Positions 63,924 through 64,000 of a DNA stretch of 64,000 bases are shown piece after piece (within the stretch, counting starts at the first letter, position 1; each line of letters starts with the position of its first letter). Made by a program: the position numbers and the translations under genes. The stretch lies in NCBI GenBank assembly GCA_009731375.1, contig BJOX01000149.1, positions 573,858 through 637,857 of the forward strand. Direction: 5' to 3'. Origin of the DNA: Paulinella micropora (Eukaryota > Cercozoa > Imbricatea > Euglyphida). The notes under the pieces were generated by a model, which saw only the letters and a program-made list of their open reading frames with translations, was not told the DNA's origin and did not search any database.

Positions 63924-64000
63924 GGACACCGTGATAGCCCAGTGGTCAAGTTCTACCATCTGGGCCCTGTCGCCAGTTCGATTCCCGTCGGTGCCACCAG
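63822..64000 (+). mobile_element. ATT array followed by second SINE head, cut by window end
   Basis: (ATT)n at 63822-63923 is followed by 77 bases identical to 5430-5506, including the A box tagcccagtgg and B box gttcgattcc. As in the first copy, the head follows an ATT tract directly. The body lies beyond the window. Confidence 0.75.

Overview
This is a eukaryotic nuclear contig: spliceosomal introns, tetranucleotide microsatellites by the kilobase, a tRNA-derived SINE, truncated retroelement ends, a decayed Helitron and a decayed DNA-virus insertion. The combination suits a microalga or other protist, but nothing in the window fixes the species. Ten runs of N mark assembly gaps.

Region 1 (1-29,450) is dominated by one plus-strand gene. 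Joining blocks bounded by AG/GT gives 22 exons from 2,289 to a stop at 29,452 (about 1,000 codons, start codon not found). Reading phase agrees at every junction except the two around the 23.5 kb exon. The product has Ser/Pro-rich parts, a coiled-coil middle, Ala/Thr and acidic tracts and a polyproline C-terminus; I do not recognise the family. Introns make up nearly 90 percent of the locus and most begin and end in a microsatellite. Degenerate copies of the exon edges, splice junction included, are scattered through the introns in arrays. This 'exon-edge/microsatellite' architecture is the most unusual thing in the window. Nested in the introns are a 499 bp TIR element, a duplicated 493 bp retroelement-like 3' end, a SINE, a 33 bp minisatellite, a 2 kb TIR element and 5'-truncated retroelement copies.

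Region 2 (29.5-42.3 kb) holds intergenic DNA, a 390 bp foldback, then an AT-rich block resembling a polinton-like virus or virophage: Cys-rich zinc protein, primase plus SF3 helicase, repeat-rich fibre with a discoidin-like domain, a small viral protein of the 'YYVxxNG..FG..GYSDYT' type and a phospholipase-A2-like protein. Nearly every gene carries frameshifts or stops, and no major capsid protein, packaging ATPase or DNA polymerase is visible.

Region 3 (42.3-46 kb) carries a minus-strand astacin metalloprotease with complete zinc-binding and Met-turn motifs, and possible further minus-strand exons.

Region 4 (46-57.6 kb) is a minus-strand autonomous Helitron relic (zinc finger/N domain, HUH Rep, Pif1-like helicase, then a RING protein with a duplicated domain), broken by many frameshifts including one that removes the second catalytic tyrosine. 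Beyond it lie an uncharacterised minus-strand gene with a small Rep fragment in an intron and a frameshifted CCCH zinc-finger gene.

Region 5 (57.6-64 kb) has a minus-strand Ser/Pro-rich gene start, long GA and CA arrays, dispersed repeats and, at the edge, a second copy of the SINE head.
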